DNA of 22,213 bases from Conidiobolus incongruus B7586 (Eukaryota > Entomophthoromycota > Entomophthoromycetes > Entomophthorales > Conidiobolaceae): positions 1 through 22,213 of the forward strand of contig JNEM01015857.1 of NCBI GenBank assembly GCA_000697335.1, given 5' to 3'. Below, in pieces: positions 20,405 through 22,213 of this stretch. The translations under genes were made by a program, and so were the position numbers. Every line of letters starts with the position of its first letter. Within the stretch, counting starts at the first letter, position 1. The notes beneath the pieces are model-generated. The model was not told the DNA's origin, ran no database searches, and was given only the letters and a program-made list of their open reading frames with translations.

Positions 20405-21749
20405 GGGATATATTTAACAATATATAATCATATCTTTTTTCTCTTTTTGTTATTATTTTATATAATATTTTACAAATATATTAAATTTTTTTATTAGTAT
20501 TATTATACTTAAATCCCTCTTTAAAAAAATCTACTTGTATATTAATTAACTTTATAAAAAAGATAAATTAACTTATTATATTATTAAAATTACTAGTGTT
20601 AGTTAGTTTACTATAGTTAAAGTTATTAAAAATAGCAATAAAAAAACATTTAAATTTAAACTTAAGTATGCTAAAATTATAGATAAATATAATAAGAAGT
20701 ATATTTATAGGTTAGTTAATATAAGTAAATATAGTATTACTATAGAAATACAATAAGAACTATAAAACTATATAAGAATATTAATTAGCATTAATACTAT
20801 TATATATATTTTATGTTAATATAGATACTATTTACATTTTAAGAAAAAACACCCTTAACTAAAAAAATCCTATTATAAAGTTAGGTAAAAGTTTAAATAT
20901 TATTATTAATGTTAAATTAAAACTAATTAAAGTATAGTTATTTAATTTAATAAAACAAAAATATATTTTAGTAAATTTAATAAAAAAGCTAGATATTTTA
21001 AAAAAGATATAAAATTACTTTATAACTATTATATTAATTTTACCCAAAAATATAATAATAGGTTAATTATTATTTAAGGATATAAATTGTTTTTAAGTAT
21101 AAAGTATCTTTATAAAATTAATAGGGGAATTAATATTAAAATATACTAAAGTATTCTAAATAATAAATTAAAAAAACCATTAAATTATATAGGTTAAACA
21201 AATCTAATGTTATTTTTTAATAAGATAATACTTCTTACTATATTATAACTTTTACTACTAAATAACTTAAATATAACAAGATAATAGTTATAAAATAGTT
21301 TCTTTAATTTTTTAACTTTAATCTAATTAAAAACTTTTAAAATTAGTTAAAAAAAGCTATTAAAGTTTTCCCCCTAGTAAAAAATTTAAATCAACTTTAG
21401 AAATATATCTAAGAAGTATAGAATAAAATTAACTTTTTTTAATATAAGAAGTTAATTGACTTTATACCCTATAAATTTAAAGAAGTTAAAAAAGCTAAAG
21501 GTAGATACACTAAGTTTTAATTTTTTTTATCACCAAAAACCTATAAATTTATAACTCACCTTAGGTAAAATTTAAAAGTTTATATTTTAACCAATTAATA
21601 ACTAAATATCATCATTTAATGATATATATGATTAATAAATATAATAGATTTTATTTATATAATTTAAGTCTATTTTATTAAATATTAATTATATTATTAG
21701 TAAAAATATAAGTATTTTTGATTTTATAACTTATTTTTACAAGTTAGTA
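20181..21749 (+). mobile_element. Degenerate Tc1/mariner DNA transposon, copy 1
   Basis: This relic of about 1.57 kb has imperfect terminal inverted repeats of about 220 bp. The outer TIR segment at 20176-20220 matches the reverse complement of 21711-21754. The inner segment at 20354-20404 matches the reverse complement of 21529-21578, with equal spacing between them. Both ends abut TATA, consistent with TA target duplication. The inside encodes a Tc1-type transposase in + orientation. A WSDET-like first catalytic box lies at 20943-20957, a QDNA-P-x-H second box at 21221-21241 and a DLNPIE third box at 21314-21331. The C terminus at about 21440-21520 matches the Tc1 ending (I-Q-E-A...N-K-I...L-x-D-x-x-P...G-x-x-T-K-F, stop). 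Stops interrupt the frame and one frame change lies between the first and second boxes, so it is dead. Nearly all departures from the family consensus are transitions. Confidence 0.8.
20592..21520 (+). pseudogene. Tc1-type transposase relic
   Basis: The coding remains lie inside copy 1. The first part (codons in register with 20592) shows a run of basic residues, then R-L-V and I-x-I-Q-Q-E-L-like text typical of the transposase DNA-binding region, then the K-K-x-P...R-x-K-F linker. It reaches the first catalytic box at 20943, where Ser-Asp-Glu has become Phe-Asn-Lys. The second part (in register with 21221) has the second Asp box still with Asp-Asn, then the third box at 21314, where Asp-Leu-Asn-Pro-Ile-Glu has become Asn-Phe-Asn-Leu-Ile-Lys, followed by a Trp-to-stop change. 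It ends at TAA 21518-21520. Loss of the first Asp and the last Glu alone would abolish activity. Confidence 0.75.
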
Positions 21750-21754
21750 TATAA
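21529..21754 (-). repeat. Right terminal inverted repeat of Tc1 copy 1
   Basis: This is the partner of 20176-20404. The inner block at 21529-21578 begins just after the transposase stop codon. The outer block at 21711-21754 ends at TATA. Confidence 0.7.
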
Positions 21755-22213
21755 ATAATATACAATAGCTTATAAAAATAAATAATAAAGTTATAATCAT
21801 ATATATTTTTATTTTAAATTATATTAATTTTTAGTTGATATATTAAAATTAAAGTTTTACCTAAGATGAGTTATAAATGTATATATTTTGGTTATAGAAA
21901 GAAAATTAAAACTTAATATATTTATCTTTTGTTTTTATAACTTTTTTAAGATTATAAGGTATAAAGTCAGCTAACTTCATATATTAAAAAGGATTAATTT
22001 TGTTTTTAGCTTCTTAAATATATTTCTAAAGCTTATTTAAATTTTTTATTGATAGAAAAGCTTTAATTACTTCTGTAAACTAATCCTAAAGATATTTAAT
22101 TAAATTAAAGTTAAAAGATTAAAAAAGCTACTTTATAGCTATTATTTTATTATTTTTAAATTATTTGGTAATAGAAATAATAATATATTAAAAGATACTA
22201 ACTTATTAAAAAA
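21755..22213 (-). mobile_element. Degenerate Tc1/mariner transposon, copy 2 (partial, inverted)
   Basis: The reverse complement of 21850-22213 (364 bp) aligns end to end with 21213-21578 of copy 1 (366 bp), so this is a second copy in the opposite orientation whose left part lies beyond the window. Its inner TIR block is at 21850-21898. The outer block is only weakly visible at about 21770-21810 and much closer than in copy 1, so the terminal repeat is probably shortened by about 95 bp. The C-terminal transposase text is conserved with copy 1 in the same frame, including the ending before the stop. Differences between the copies are mostly transitions, as expected if both were mutated independently from one parent. 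Confidence 0.7.

Overview
The window looks like nuclear DNA of a very AT-rich filamentous or early-diverging fungus. Gene bodies are moderately AT-rich islands separated by extremely AT-rich spacers. Introns are short (about 50-105 bp), with GTAAGT-like donors, CTAAT/CTAAC branch-like motifs and TAG acceptors. Two genes encode mitochondrial-type proteins, which argues against an anaerobic lineage that lacks mitochondria. Tryptophan is TGG, glutamine is CAA/CAG and the stop codons act as stops in every intact gene, so the nuclear code is standard. I cannot name the species.

Layout, left to right. (1) 1-3600 has no intact gene. It holds coding-like relics on the + strand: a probable double-psi beta-barrel (expansin/RlpA-like) pseudogene at about 540-1034, and a longer, unidentified degraded tract at about 1690-3598. 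A G-quadruplex motif lies between them. (2) 3727-4248 (-) is an intact A20/AN1 zinc-finger, stress-associated-type gene with a TATA box and AGGGG stress-type motifs upstream. (3) 4250-8040 is gene-poor, with more coding-like but broken stretches at about 4640-5670. (4) 8044-10051 (-) is a SUMO-specific protease (Ulp1/SENP family) split into eight exons, one of 21 nt. (5) 10647-10980 is a sharply bounded GC-rich island that looks like a solo LTR. (6) 11745-13750 (-) is a three-exon class 3 (diacylglycerol-type) lipase. (7) 13751-15914 is spacer. (8) 15915-16412 (+) is a mitochondrial single-domain rhodanese. It converges on (9) an 820-residue mitochondrial PPR protein at 16552-19014 (-). (10) From about 20180 to the right edge lie two Tc1/mariner DNA transposon copies in opposite orientation. 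The first is nearly complete; the second runs off the window.

The transposon relics are the clearest discovery. All three transposase catalytic boxes can still be read, but almost every change from the family consensus is C to T or G to A, mostly in CpA/TpG context. That is the pattern left by repeat-induced point mutation (RIP). The GC-rich LTR has escaped such decay, so it is probably younger or too short or too rare to be a target. The five intact genes are ordinary housekeeping functions (SUMO processing, lipid hydrolysis, mitochondrial RNA and sulfur metabolism, stress response) and do not form a shared pathway or cluster.
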